A DNA stretch of 64,000 nt, from the NCBI GenBank assembly GCA_025506515.1, contig CM046443.1, positions 94,514,666 through 94,578,665 on the forward strand. The letters are read 5' to 3'. Shown here one piece after another: positions 12,701 through 24,708 of this stretch; within the stretch, counting starts at the first letter, position 1; every line of letters starts with the position of its first letter. Position numbers and translations under genes: made by a program. The notes under the pieces were generated by a model that saw only the letters and a program-made list of their open reading frames with translations, was not told the origin of the DNA and did no database searches. This DNA comes from Flaveria trinervia. Taxonomy: Eukaryota; Streptophyta; Magnoliopsida; Asterales; Asteraceae.

Positions 12701-12960
12701 AAGGGGTTAGTTACAAGAGGCTTGAGGAAGTCAGGAAAAATGAGCTCCAGTGGTTCCTAGAGGGTAATCACCGGATGAGTTTGCTTACAGAATAATAACA
12801 ACTGTGGAGCTAAAGAATGGGAAACAGGCCAAAACCTGTCTGAGTATTATGGGCCGAATCATTGTTTGAAGGAGGTGCTGAAGAGCTAACCATGGAGGAA
12901 CAAATCACCTTCCTTGAGGCCTACACAAGAGAGTCGTACAGACTCATCATGGGGAAATAG
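9710..12960 (+). pseudogene. Element B additional ORF (aORF), broken
   Basis: Long extra ORF downstream of pol, homologous to that of E. The N-terminal block begins MATMQLKPRHNC, continues with an FW(T/A)K-type segment and a DDATFPTGYPKGTT block (near 9985-10030). A Pro/Thr-rich middle (10400-11400) follows, then a Lys/Arg/Glu-rich coiled-coil-like part (11500-12000) and a C-terminal block with QKMLENK near 12675-12700, ending GK at 12960. Several frameshifts. The product is of unknown function. Tanacetum relatives are often labelled 'synaptobrevin, longin-like', which I regard as unproven; SIRE elements elsewhere carry an env-like ORF at this place. A possible short intron lies at 10187-10241. 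Confidence 0.7.
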
Positions 12961-13160
12961 ATCTCATGAATGGGGTAACAACTCTGTGTCCAATTCCAAA
13001 ACAGAGTTCCCATTCATACTTTGCCAAACAAATCTTTGAACTCTTCCCTGGCCGGTGCTTAAAAAGGGTCGCTTCGAGCTGATCTAGAAGACAAAAAGAC
13101 CAACATTTCTGCCATAATAAGTGGGACAACTCTAATAAGTTTAGAGGTTTGGCTGCATTG

Positions 13161-13174
13161 GTTCAGGGGGAGTT
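13161..13174 (+). other. Polypurine tract of element B
   Basis: The run GGTTCAGGGGGAGTT (13160-13174) directly precedes the LTR start TGTGGACC. This is the plus-strand priming site position. The matching tract in E reads the same on the minus strand next to 38623. Confidence 0.8.
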
Positions 13175-13987
13175 TGTGGACCCAAAGAACCAATGAGCCT
13201 GATCAGAATAACCTCTAAGTCCACAGACATCACAACAAATGCTGAAGACTTGATTAGCTGTTTAACAAAGTCTGAAGACTTGCAACAGCTGAAGAACTAA
13301 AGTACTGAAGAACAACAGCTGAAGTTCTAAGTGCTGAAGACCAACAGCTGAAGATTGAAAGTACTGAAGTACACAGTGAAGTTCTAAAGTGCTGAAGACT
13401 TCAACAGCTGAAGACTAAAGTACTGAAGTACAACAGCTGAAGTATAAGGACTGAAGACATCGGCTGATGACAACAGCTGAAGCTCAGTACAAGTACTGAA
13501 GCATCAGAGTTTGTTACAACAGCTGAAGAAGCATTCTCAGGTTGTGATGGTTTACCTTTCAGTAGTTTTCTTTGTTTCAGTATTTGTAAAACAACTGAAG
13601 AGTATGTTCTTCAGTTGTTATAGTTTCAGTAGTTCTTTTCAGAGTTGTAATAATAGTTAACACTTAGCATTTTGTAAGAAGATGTCACGCGTTTGACATC
13701 TTCAGTAGTTGGTTAACTATCAGTAGTTTGTAATAAATTCTGTAGATGTCACTATCAAGTGACATCGCGACGTCACATCTCTTATATAAGAGGTGTTGAC
13801 CTAATTGTAATTGTGACATTCGTTACCACGAAAGCGAATATTGAATGAAATATATTTGCAGAATTCTATCTGTCTATAACCGTTTTTGTTTACATTGAAT
13901 ATTCTTTGTTCTTGTGAAATGGCTAATTCATTGTTAGATTCCGCTGCTATACTCTCTAATCAATCAAACGTAGATCAGATCTTAACA
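13175..13987 (+). repeat. 3' LTR of element B (813 bp) with palindrome array and TATA
   Basis: Begins TGTGGACCCAAAG, ends TTAACA. It aligns along its length with the 804-805 bp LTRs of E (shared end block CAATCAAACGTAGATCA). From 13230 to 13740 it is packed with CAACAGCTGAAG, AAGTACTGAAG and CAGTAGTT words, followed by TATATAAG at 13783-13790, the probable promoter. The shortened start (one base missing from TGTTGGACC) and many differences from E suggest an older insertion than E. Confidence 0.82.
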
Positions 13988-15870
13988 CTAACCTACAGGA
14001 TGGAGTTCTATCAGCACAACCATGTCAAACAGCTATACATCTTAGGTGCCACCAATTCCAACTCGGAGGCACAACACTCAAATGAAGGAGCTTCAAATGT
14101 GGAAGAAATAGTGGTGGTGACATGATCAAGAGTTTCTGATAATGACAACCACTCCATTGAAGACAAAAATAATGATGTCCACACTCATTGGATCAAGTCT
14201 CTCCTTGATAAGCGTGTTGATGTGGTGGGAGAAACATTAATGCCTGATCTAAATTTCTCTAATCTAGATCTCTCCAAGCAACTTGTTGTGATCCTCAACT
14301 AAGGACCACAAGTCTCACCCCATCACATACATCATTGGATATGTTGGGTAAGAACAAGAGGACAAACCCATGATGCAAATATTTATCTTCACCCTTGTTT
14401 CGTGTCCCAGATAAAGCCAAACAAAGTTGATGAGGCTTTAGAGGATGGAAGTTGGGTTGAGGCCATACAGGGGAGCTACTTCAATTCAAAAGGCAAAGGT
14501 TTGAAACCTATGTCCTCTTCTTCAAGGTAGATTATCATAGGAACTAAATGGGTTTTTAGGAACACGAAGGATGATAGGGGCTTGTTATCAAAAAAAGGCA
14601 AGACTAGTTGTCCAAGGTACACAAGAAGAAGAAATTGACTAAACAGATATCTTTGCTCCTATAGCATGATGTGAAGCTGTCAGAATATTCCTAGCTTTTT
14701 CCACATCTAATAATTTCAAGGTCTACCAGCTTTATGTCAAGTGTGCTTTTCTATATGGGGTGATTGGTGAAGAGGTGTATGTTAAACAACCACCTGGTCT
14801 TCCAGATCTTGATCATCCTGATTATGTTTGCACAATTGATAAAGCTCTTTATGGGCTGCACCAAGCTCCAAGGAAGTGGTATGAGACTCTATCTCTGTCA
14901 GCATGGCTACAAAAGGGGTACTATAGATGGAACTCTCTTCATCAAAGGGACAGGGAATGACTTAATGCTAGTTAAAGTATATGTCGATGACATTATCTTT
15001 GGGTCAACTAATCCAAAGCTCTGCAAAGACTTTGAGAAGCTAATAAAGAATAGATTTGAACTGCGTTTAATAGGAGAACTCAATTTCTTCTAGGGATTCA
15101 GTGAAGCAAGTCGACAGTGGCATCTTCATTATCAGTCAAAAAAGTACTAACAGACATACTTACAAGATTCAATATGACTGACGTAAGATTGCAAAGACAC
15201 CTATAGCTAGAAAACACTCCCTTGGACTAGACATTGAGGGGAATGTGTATATGAACACCTTTCCGGCTATGGATTGGGTCTCTCATGCTCTTAACTCTAG
15301 CGGTCCTATATTGTTTGCCACATGTATTTGTGCAAGATATCACAGCCAACCCCAAGATGTCAAGCTAGTCACCATCAAGAGGATTCTAAGATATCTCAAA
15401 GGTGTTGCTACATTAGGCCTTTGGTATCCAAAGAATTTTTACTTCAACTTATATGCTTATACAGATAGTGATTATGATGCCCGCAATATAATTGCAAGGT
15501 CTATACCTGGAGGATGTCAATTCCGTGGTGGAAGGATTGTCTCATGATAATGCAAGAAACAATCCTATGTGTATGCATCAACTGCTGAAGCTGAATGCAT
15601 TGTTGTTGCTAGCTTCTATGCTCAAGTGCTTTGGATTCAGAATTAGATGCTAGACTATGGATTCAACTTTAAAGAGACTCCTATCACATAGACAAAATAG
15701 TGTTATCCTTATTACATAGATCATATGAAACACTTAAGAACAAAACACATCAATATCAGGTATTATATTATTAGAGAAATGTTAAAAAGGATTAATCAAC
15801 CTGGTCAAAGTTACACAAATGAACAATATGCTGATAGTTTCACCAAGCTTTTGATAACAAAGATGTAAAT
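13988..15870 (+). pseudogene. Element F pol: linker, RT, RNase H (heavily decayed)
   Basis: The RT start is marked by ALEDGSWVEAMQGELLQF-like residues near 14430-14490 (frame changes and stops follow). LYGLHQAPRKWYETL lies near 14850-14890, and YVDDIIFGSTNPKLCKDF near 14980-15030 keeps the active-site YVDD. RNase H blocks: FATCICARYHSQPQDV near 15310-15355, YTDSDYDA near 15460, a decayed AEAE segment near 15585 and an end near 15860 (FTKLL-like). Many stops; non-functional. Confidence 0.8.
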
Positions 15871-15959
15871 ACTTATATAAGTTATTGGGATGATTCTTTG
15901 AGTAATTTTTTTAAACTTAATTCATTTTGTTAAAATCGATGTGTCCAGTTATCTATCAT

Positions 15960-16484
15960 CTTCATAGCCTTTTTTTACTTTGGAAAAAAATCTTTTAAAA
16001 TTTTGTTCTCTTAGATTATTTAGAATTTTGATTATTTTTAATTCAGAAGATATTTCCTTGCCTTCGGAAGAAATTAGTCATCCAAACTATAAATAACTTA
16101 TCTCAACTTACGTTCGGAAGAAATTTTTTTAATATCTTCCAAAGCATAATAAATTTCAAAGCATAAATAAATATAAGTCTGATATGTTTTTGAAGAACAA
16201 TTTTCATCCGAAAGCAATTAAGTCTTGAAAGATTTTATTCCTCTTAGAATAAAATCTCTAAGTCTAAATATCTTCGAAGCAAAATTCTCCATAATCTTTG
16301 AAATTTCTTCCGAAGCCATTTTAGCTTCGGAAGCTTGTTATCAAAACTCCGAAGAGAAAATACCATCAGAAGATTTTGAATTCTGAGAAAAATACATTTT
16401 TGGGCACTTTATTAGAGGTGGGACTGACATTCAGATTTCAAAGTTTATTTATTAACTTTGTTTGAAATCCAATTCATATAAATC
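15960..16484 (+). promoter_or_regulatory. Internal promoter of F: CTTCGGAAG-word array plus TATA
   Basis: Non-coding stretch between pol and aORF with at least ten copies of a short palindromic word (CTTCGGAAG, TCTTCCGAAGC, ATCTTCGAAGC and decayed forms) at 16040-16390. TATAAATC follows at 16477-16484, and the aORF ATG lies about 115 bases further on. Related words (CTTTCGAAGCC, GTCTTCCAAAGC) recur in this element's LTR at 20150-20300. Promoter role is inferred by analogy with B, C, E and H. Confidence 0.55.
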
Positions 16485-16597
16485 TACCCAACGGTTCCCG
16501 CTCTTTCACTCTCTTCTACATCTGCAAATTCCTCTTAACCTAAATTCACCCAAAACTGCCTATGTTCTCATCTTCTTTCACCTTTAAGCTTTCTCAA

Positions 16598-19500
16598 ATG
16601 GCCAACCTCAACCATAGAAAAAACCCTGATTTCTCCATGCAACTCCACATGCAACACAATCAGGTTTCCCTGTTAGACTCTGAGAAAGACTCTAGTTTCT
16701 CAGAGGTTTGTCGTTTTCTTGATCTATCCAACTACTTCACCTCCCTTACCATTTATCCTCCTCTCTATGAGGATCGGCTTTTAGAATTTTAGAAGACTTG
16801 TCAAGAGATCATTATGGATAGGGAGAAGGAACTACCTACCATAATGTAGGGGAGGACAATCTCATCACTCTAGCCATCATTAACACACGCCTTCAGCTGG
16901 ATGATGTAGAAGGTGAATTGTCCTTCCCTAAAGAAGTTGTAAATCATTCTTTTGAGCAGATGGGCTATAAAGGAGATTTCTTTGTAAAAACCTTCAGGAA
17001 AGGGAAGGTCTCCTCCCAGTAGAAGTACCTGCTTCATATGGTCATCCACAGCTTATCCAATAAGCATGGGGGATGGGACCAGATTCCTGAAGATCTTTCC
17101 TTTAGAGTACATGGAATGGTTAAGGGGGTCAAGTTCAGGTACTCACAGTTTGTGTATACCAATTTACTTGCTAACTTAGACTCCTTAAAATAGTACATGT
17201 TCCCTAGATATGTTCAAACATTTTCAACTGCGAATTGGACTCACATTTTAGGGGAACAGGTAATATTGTTAAATTGGGACTGATGAAGCCCAATATCTTT
17301 AAGACCATGAAGAAGCCAACTGTTGGCTTCTCTGGGGTAGAAACAACCCTTGCCCTAAAAAAGTTAGAGCTCATTGCTCAAGGTGACAAGCTATGAGCTT
17401 GTGCAGGCACCTATATTATCACCCTTACAGGAGGAAGTGAACATTGGAGCTCCAACATCTCCTGAGGAGCAAACCACTTCTATTCTCATCAAGAATCAGT
17501 GTTGAGGTCCTGATGCTTAGCCTAATGAGCTTATTAGCTCATCAGCCTAAGCCTTCACTCAAAGTCTCAAAACTCTAGTGAACAACTTCAGGGGACAGTT
17601 ACCATCCCAACCTCTTGATCTAAACTAACCAATACCAACGAAGAATTCTATGATGATGAAGACATAGGATTTAGTGAGTATCATAAGTCTTTGTACTCCT
17701 CCTTTACTCAAATAGAGATGAGTACTACAGCCTCTTCCTTGTCTAGCCCACGTCATTCACCATCACTGAGGTGGATCTCCTGAACTGTTCAGGAGATCCA
17801 TATGGAAGAGGCTCGCACTTTGCAAATGATTACATCATTAAGGATAAACTAAAGTTAGTCACTTGAAATCTCAGGAGACTATCTTACAAAACAGGGTCAA
17901 TGATCAGTAAATTGAGATCTTTTATCTTAAGGAGAAACTAGCTGGGAGACCTTTAAGATTAGCTCATCCAGGAACACAAGAACTATGGATATGATAGACC
18001 TAAATCGTAGCTCACCTATGCAAGTCGGTGATGCTACAAAATAGGGGAGAGAAAGTCTCAACAATCACAGAACTAAAAGTTCTTCGCAGAGTATGGACAT
18101 TGAGGACTCACCATCCTTACTTGTAGTTGTCCCTACTCAGCTACCTCCTCAAGTTCACATTGATGTGGACTCGCTCATTCAGAGTGTATTTGAGGAGGTA
18201 ATTCCAAGGGAAATGTCATTCCCACCCCAAGGAGCTTCAAATTACATAATTGGGTGGAGGTACGATTCTAATAAAAGAGCCCTTATACTTCAAAGAGTTC
18301 AAGGGCAGCAAGAGATCTTTAATTTTCAAACCTTGAACTACTATGGGGTCTTGATCTAGTATACATGCCACTTGTCAACCCAGTCAGTTCAGGCAAGCTG
18401 ATAGAATAACTCAAAGAATTCAAGACAAGTTTGCTGACGTATTCAAAGTAAGGAGACAAATGCAAGCAAACAATGTCATTCCAACTAGATATTAAAGTGG
18501 ACCCTATGATTCTTCAAAGGGAAACCTTGACTGAGGCCCAGTGATAGAACCTGTGAGCACTGTCACAGAACCAACAACTTTAGTATTCCAATCCTTAGTG
18601 AAACACCTGCCGTGAAGGTATCTCACACCTTTCTCTGGCCAGAGTTGGCTGTTACACCCAGGCAATGAAGGCTAAAGCTCTCTCCACCATAAATCATAAA
18701 GGTCTTTGGGTAACAAAGAGAAAAGGATAATGACTCCTAAGGAGATTAAGGAGGAGGAAGAGGAGAGACAGAGGAAGAGGAAGCTAAGGGGAGAAGGTTC
18801 CACTAGGTCCTCAGGCTTCATTAAAGCTGCAATTAGGGCTGCTTCCAGACCAAACACTCAGAATGATGAGTTAAGAGCAGTCAGGATTAACTACTTGCAA
18901 ATCAGGAACTATGATATAGATGAAATCATCTCCATCCCCTTAGATGAACTGAATGAACTAGCAGACATGAAAGTGTCTAAGGAAATGAATAAGACAGAGG
19001 ATGCAGATTTGCTCCTCAAGACCAAGGAAGAAAGAAGGGAGAAAAGATTGTAAAGAAGAGGTTGTGGAACTGAATAATCTGAGGTAGATAAGCAGGCTGA
19101 CAGGCAAAATATGATCAACTACCTGAGTGCCACAAGTCTCTATTAGGGAGCTATATTTCTTCCCTTTTCATATGAGTATATTGAGTTTGAATACCTCAAG
19201 CAGCTTGAGCTACAAGTTCAAAAGGAGCAAAAAGATGCTAAGAGGAGGATGAGGGAAGAAATAGCAAAGTCAAGAGCCATCATCCAAAAGAGTCAAAAGA
19301 AGTCTATTGATAGGCAGATGATGATATGCTTCTTGAACTTGTATGGATTCTCCGGAAGGAGACTTGGTCCAATGTCTCTATCCACTATAGATGAGCACAT
19401 TAAAATGATCAAGCAGAAGATAAAAAGAGGAGAGCTAGTTGACTTGCATTCTCCACCAAGTAAAGCTCCTACAGAAATAGAGGTTAAGGTTGAACACTTT

Positions 19501-20060
19501 GAGCCAACACAACATGGACCTCCTGTTGAACTTAGTAAGCTTCATCATTTAATTCATAACATGGTTCAACTCCCTCTCTTTCTGAACCTGTGAAGGAGGA
19601 GGACCCAACTGAGAAGGACAAAATAGAACAACCGGGTGTCAAGGCCAGTCCACTCAGTTGAAGAGAAAGAAAAAGATGGCCAATAAGTCTATATCAAAAA
19701 GAAATCAAAGGCATCTATTTCAGGCCTTAAGATGAGTAAGAGCATCCTGAGGATATACAAGAAAAGGCTGCTCAACCTACTCTAACTCAAGTAATCTCTC
19801 TAGCATTAGAAAGACACATCTTATCTTGGACCATTGCTACAAATCCAGACAGATGGTATGTCACAAGAGATTAAGGTGGTCAAGATGTCTACTTCTGGGA
19901 AGACATGCTTAACCTACCTCTGTATGATCTATTTGACATGAGAAGGTATTTGAGAGAGTCTGAGTGATCTGACCAATTGATGAAGGAAATGAATGGTTAT
20001 GGTCGGGATGAGGACTATCAATATTGAAGACACTTTATAGTTTTGGTAGCATCAGCCTAA
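16598..20060 (+). pseudogene. Element F additional ORF (aORF), broken
   Basis: ATG at 16598 (MANLNHRKNPDF) aligns with the MANMKLKPRHNC start of the E aORF. An upstream in-frame ATG at 16562 is possible. Open pieces are 16598-16791, 18093-18359, 18706-19053 and 19249-19593. The 18706-19053 piece is rich in Lys/Glu/Arg with coiled-coil character; 18093 onward is Pro/acidic. Near 19800-19940 a block with LALERHILSWTIATNP and DVYFWEDMLNLPLYDLF precedes the end. Function unknown; the same gene position and rough domain order as the other aORFs support the call. Confidence 0.6.
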
Positions 20061-20069
20061 GGGGAGTTG

Positions 20070-20700
20070 TGTAAGGCTAAATGAAAGGCTGATACGCCCA
20101 AAATAGACCAAGTCTTTCCTACATGCATGCACTCAGTGCATAGTAGAAGTTCTTCAAAAGTTTTACACCCTGCATCAGAAATACTCTAAGTGTAAAATCT
20201 TTCGAAGCCAAGATCAATATCTTTAAAGCTTCAAAAACAAAGTCTTCCAAAGCTTCAAAGAAAAAGTCTTTGAAGCAAATGGAAGTGAAGACAAATTTCT
20301 TTTGAAGACTTTGAAGAACATGCTTCTCTGATGTACTTTACATAAAGTTGACCAACTTTCGCAGAAACTCTGAAGAATGGTCCATGCTTTTTGTAAATAC
20401 ATTGAGGTCTTGAGTCTGTAACTTTATACTTTGTGTACTTTTATCCTTTTTGTAATGTATTAGGATGTGTGCTATGACATATAATAGTCACTAGTCAAAA
20501 GGCACATCTGCCTTTTGACTTTACATTGATTTTGTTATCCAGATCAAATGTGTCCAACTGGCCTTCTAAGTATGGCCGGATGTAGGATGTAGTATATAGA
20601 GCCTTAAGTCCTTGTAACTTATTTTCTATGCTTTATAACACTTGTAATAAAACTTAAGAAGCAATATTCTGCAATCTTGAAAATCAAACATCTTTGTTGT
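20070..20700 (+). repeat. Probable 3' LTR of element F
   Basis: Starts with TGTAAGGC just after a polypurine tract. From 20150 to 20300 it carries CTTTCGAAGCC, GTCTTCCAAAGC and CTTTGAAGC words. TATATAG occurs at about 20592-20599, followed by sequence resembling an R-U5 region. No clear terminal CA or target duplication was found, so the end is uncertain by perhaps 200 bases. Confidence 0.5.
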
Positions 20701-20929
20701 TCTTAAATTTCTGTCTTTTGTATACTTGTGTTCATCGTATCATAACCAAAGTCACGGTTCCTTATTTGATCTATTAAGTGTTCTAAACTTCTCCTCATTA
20801 GAGACTAAGTGTATTGAACATCCCTTAAATGATCGTGTAATACCTTTGCATTTAACTGACAAACTAACAACATTACTAATACAGGTCAAAAATTTTATAA
20901 ATGTATCTCAGGGTCTGATATGTTAAAAG

Positions 20930-23605
20930 TTTTTTTTGTGCCAAAAGGTTAAAATGGCCAAAGCACATGGACCAAAATAGTATGTACTCAAAAAAATAAT
21001 TTATTGATTCATAATTTTAAAACACATCACCATGTCCTCAACTTTTCCTTTTTTATTCGTTTGAATCTTGAATGCTAATGATGTTAGTTTTTCTATTAAA
21101 TATTTTATAAAAAAGACTAAAATACCCTTAAAAATTTTAAAAATATAATAAAATGGGACCCACCCATATCTTTTTACCTTAAACACATTTTCTTTTCTTG
21201 ATTCTTCATCTTCACAAACACCCCCTTCCCAACACAACACATCTATCTATCTCGTCTTTTCAACGCCACCACTGGACCACCTATCACCATCACCGGAATA
21301 GCCATCACTGCCATAAGAGCCACAATCACCATAACACACACCATTATCTAAAAATATAAAAGATTAATAAAAATTACACATATTGTCTTTTTTAAGTAGA
21401 AATAACAAAACAATCACTTATAAATCTAACTATATTATAAGCATGTATATGCTTTAGTAATTGTATTATAAACATCATACTTTATAATTTATTGTGAGAG
21501 GTACAAATGAATAAATTATTATTATTATTTTAAATTTAAGTATGAATTTTCATATAGGTGTCTTAATCAATATATAAAATTATCATCCTCTCTTGTTTTC
21601 ACTTTTATTATAAAATATATGTATAAATATTAAAATTATTAAATTCACAATATGCCCCTAGAAAATATTAGTATTATACTTATTATAAATATGAAGATAT
21701 ATATACTTATATACTTACATATTAAATAAAATAATACTCAATTTAAATAGTATTTAGTTATAAAAATATAACTAGTAAATAAAAGTTTAAATATGAATTT
21801 ATATTATTATAATAAAATAAAATTCAATAAAGTCTTTTAAATAATATTATATTATTAGATAATGTATAATAATGTGTATTAAAATAATACAATAATTGGA
21901 AAAAAGTTTATCAAATGAGGGTAAAAGTGTAACCATTAAATAAACCACTTGTACTCTATACTTAAAATGTTAGATATGTGTCATACACCTCTAATGAATT
22001 TACCATCTTATATTTTTAATAATATATTATATAATAGTATACACTACTCTAACCCTGTTTTACACTAGTTGAATTAAAATACTAAATTAATAATTAGAAT
22101 TAAAATATTTATTTATTATTTTTCTTTCTAAATAAATAATTTTTATAAATAATAATTTTTTTTAAAAATACAATTTTTTTTTTAAAATTGGTATTTTTAA
22201 AAAGTCATTTTTAAAAAAATAATCAAATTTAAGAGTTATAATAGATTTTTTTTTGAAATAACATTTTTATACGGTTTGTTTAAAACAAAATATTTATTTT
22301 TTTCAATAATATTTAAAAATAATTTAAAAGTTGATATTACTGTTTTATTATATATTATAATATCATTTTTAATTATAAATTTTATTATATTAATATTTTA
22401 TTTATTTAACTCATGTAATACATAGGTTTACTAAAGCTAGTTACATTATATAACTAGGTTAGTACCCGCGTAATAAACGGATTGAACAAATAAAAGATTA
22501 AATAATTATTAATAAAAAATATGCATTATAAAACCATGCTAAAGATAAAATATAATTATAAGTACATATAAATAGCTACTTTAAGAAAATAAATAAGAAT
22601 ATATTTTTCTCAAACTTTTATTTTATAGAAAAATTGTATGTTTTTGATAAAAACAGGTTTTTAAATTATTAAATTATATATTTTTTTAATTCGAAAATGG
22701 TATGAGCAATATTATTAGCATTCAATGTTATTATTAATAATATAAAAAATAAGAAAGTAAGTGTAATGAGATCTACAATAGTTTTATGTTTATTTTAGAG
22801 TTTTTAAAATTGATAGATAAGCTAAACACTTATTAAGTAAACAGGTTAAATTTTAATGTAAAATATATATGTCAAATAAACATGAATAGTTATAACATAC
22901 TATTTAATATAAAATATAATTAAAATTATATATAGATAATAGTTCAAGAAATTAGATAGTTTATAAATTTTTAACTCTCTTATGTAAAAAATTTTATTTT
23001 TAAACACTCGTTTTAAGTTTTTTTATAAAAATATATTTTTTATAAAAATTTTGTTTTTAAAAAAAATGATTTGTAATCATTCTGTTTGTTTTAATAAGAC
23101 CGTTTTAAAATATTCACCTGTTTATAATTTTATTTAAAAATAAAATGATTTTAAAATATTTTGTTTAGAAAATGTTTAATGTTTTAGAAAATTTCATATT
23201 ATATAAAACTTTAGCTTTTTGTTATTTAGATTTTAATTAAGAGTTGTTATTTTTTAATTTCCTTCATAAAATCTATTTTAAAAAAAAACTATTTGATTTT
23301 AAAAAAAGAATAGATAGAGAGATAAAATATAACAATTAATAAAGTTTATTTTTAATAAAAAAGATAAATTTATTTGAGTATTAATTATTATAATATCGTT
23401 TTAGATGAAAAATTAATGTATGAATGTCTAAAGAAATAACTAATAGTAAAAATATAAATTAAAAGAACGACAAATAAAAAACAAATATTTTTGTTTATTA
23501 GAGGGTATAGATAGTATAAAAGTAATAAAACATGTCCCATGTATTCAGGTTCTAAAATCATGGAGGAAACACACGTTGCCGTTGGTCGGCCAGACACCGA
23601 TTCAA
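20930..23605. other. AT-rich intergenic stretch without a recognisable gene
   Basis: Very AT-rich, with poly-A/T runs and only short meaningless reading frames. Near 22425-22480 two sequences with partial 'CCCGCGTAATA' and 'CATGTAATACATAGG' words meet head to tail, resembling ends of a common short plant repeat; I could not classify it. No conserved coding signal seen. Confidence 0.6.
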
Positions 23606-23955
23606 TTTAGTATTTAGTATTTAGTATTTAGTATTTAGTATTTAGTATTTAGTATTTAGTATTTAGTATTTAGTATTTAGTATTTAGTATTTAGTATTTA
23701 GTATTAGTATTTAGTATTTAGTATTTAGTATTTAGTATTTAGTATTAGTATTTAGTATTTAGTATTTAGTATTTAGTATTAGTATTTAGTATTTAGTATT
23801 TAGTATTTAGTATTTAGTATTTAGTATTTAGTATTTAGTATATTTAGTATTTAGTATTTAGTATTTAGTATTTAGTATTTAGTATTTAGTATTTAGTATT
23901 AGTATTTAGTATTTAGTATTTAGTATTTAGTATTTAGTATTTAGTATTTAGTATT
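23606..23955. repeat. (TATTTAG)n minisatellite, about 50 units
   Basis: An almost perfect 7-bp tandem array about 350 bp long. Irregular units are mostly the 6-bp TATTAG (near 23702, 23744, 23778 and 23898) and one TATATTTAG (near 23839). The 60-base segments at 23761-23820 and 23881-23940 are identical, including their variant unit, so a 120-bp higher-order duplication is visible. It ends about 190 bp upstream of the ERF-type gene ATG. Confidence 0.97.
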
Positions 23956-24141
23956 CAGGTCAACATGAAGACGTAAGCTCACCCCTCCATTCCACAAATT
24001 AAAGTCAACAATGGCGGGCTTCACAACAACAACAACTTCTTCAGCCGCACCGCACCAATTCAATTCTCACACCCACCTCCCACACAATAACATTCATCTC
24101 GAATTTCATCAATCCATTGATCAAATCACACCATTTCGTTA

Positions 24142-24495
24142 ATGGATACGACCTCTGCAACACCAAATTCAGAGGTCAACATGAAGATTCCACAGTCAAC
24201 GAAGGAGGCCAAGGTACAGTACAGAGGCGTACGCCGTCGGCCATGGGGAACATACGCCGCCGAGATCCGAGACCCCAAAATCGGCGCTAGGGTTTGGTTG
24301 GGTACCTTTGATTCCGCCATTGAAGCTGCAAAAGCTTACGATAAAGCAGCTTTTGAAATACGTGGCCGCAAAGCCAGTCTTAATTTCCCTCTTGAGGTCG
24401 GGATTCCGGCGCCCGGAACCCTAATTGAAACTAACGCCGCCGCACGAGGCGGCGGAGAAGAACTAAAGGGACGGTGGCGGTGGTGGAGCCTGTGA
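24142..24495 (+). CDS. AP2/ERF transcription factor, ERF subfamily (C-terminus probably frameshifted)
   Basis: A 117-residue protein with one AP2/ERF domain at residues 27-84: YRGVRRRPWG, AAEIRDPK, RVWLGTFDSAIEAAKAYD and the ending LNFPLEV. Ala and Asp at domain positions 14 and 19 mark the ERF rather than the DREB group. The domain most resembles the group containing Arabidopsis ERF5/ERF6 and relatives, which bind GCC-box promoters in ethylene, stress and defence responses; it would act in the nucleus. No intron is needed, as usual for this group. The start is the first ATG ahead of the domain, after an in-frame upstream stop-rich region. After EELKG the frame ends quickly in a Trp-rich tail. 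The neighbouring frame stays open to 24604 with an acidic Gly-rich composition more like the family, so a one-base indel near 24464-24468, in the genome or the assembly, is likely. Confidence 0.85.
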   Translation: MDTTSATPNSEVNMKIPQSTKEAKVQYRGVRRRPWGTYAAEIRDPKIGARVWLGTFDSAIEAAKAYDKAAFEIRGRKASLNFPLEVGIPAPGTLIETNAAARGGGEELKGRWRWWSL

Positions 24496-24708
24496 AAGGA
24501 GAAGATGACGGAGACGGCGGTGGCTTTATTAACGCCATCACGTTATATGAGGGTTTAGGGTTTGTTTTTAGCCCTCAATGTCAATATTGTTTAAGTTTAT
24601 GATATTAAGGTTACGTTGTTTATGAACCATTGAGAGAGAGAGGTAGCTTTTCAACGATAGTGTTATGTGTTTTATGCTAATCTTAAGTTGGCTTTGTTTT
24701 TCTCGTAG

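Larger units (their letters stand above)
6811..13987 (+). mobile_element. Copia element B (E-type, with aORF), left part displaced by A
   Basis: Plus-strand copia element beginning inside the integrase at the A insertion and running through RT, RNase H, an internal promoter, an aORF, a polypurine tract and an 813-bp 3' LTR. It belongs to the same family as E: LTR, spacer words and aORF all align by eye. Its gag, protease and 5' LTR should lie left of A, outside the window. After its LTR end (13987) the sequence continues in the integrase-RT linker of another copia element (F), so B probably inserted into F. Confidence 0.83.
13988..20700 (+). mobile_element. Copia element F (third family), 5' part displaced by B
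   Basis: Starts in the integrase-RT linker at the right end of B, then decayed RT and RNase H, an internal promoter, a long broken aORF, a polypurine tract near 20056-20069 (CCTAAGGGGAGTTG) and an LTR. Divergent from both the A/C/D/H and the B/E families. The right LTR boundary could not be fixed; 20700 is approximate. It is the most decayed copia copy here, consistent with being the oldest layer of this nest. Confidence 0.7.

Noticed and set aside
13886..14125. 79-codon reading frame across the B/F junction
   Set aside because: It starts in LTR sequence and ends in the F linker; a chance fusion across an insertion boundary.
21001..21240. Minus-strand 79-codon frame in AT-rich DNA
   Set aside because: Lys/Phe/Ile-rich composition typical of AT-rich spacer, no recognisable motif, no neighbouring exon.
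22425..22480. Possible Helitron or MITE ends around 'CCCGCGTAATA'
   Set aside because: The words resemble common plant repeat ends, but no second end, hairpin or target duplication could be paired with them.
23606..23955. CRISPR-like or telomeric array
   Set aside because: Units are directly adjacent with no spacers, and the unit TATTTAG is not the plant telomere TTTAGGG. It is a simple minisatellite in nuclear DNA.
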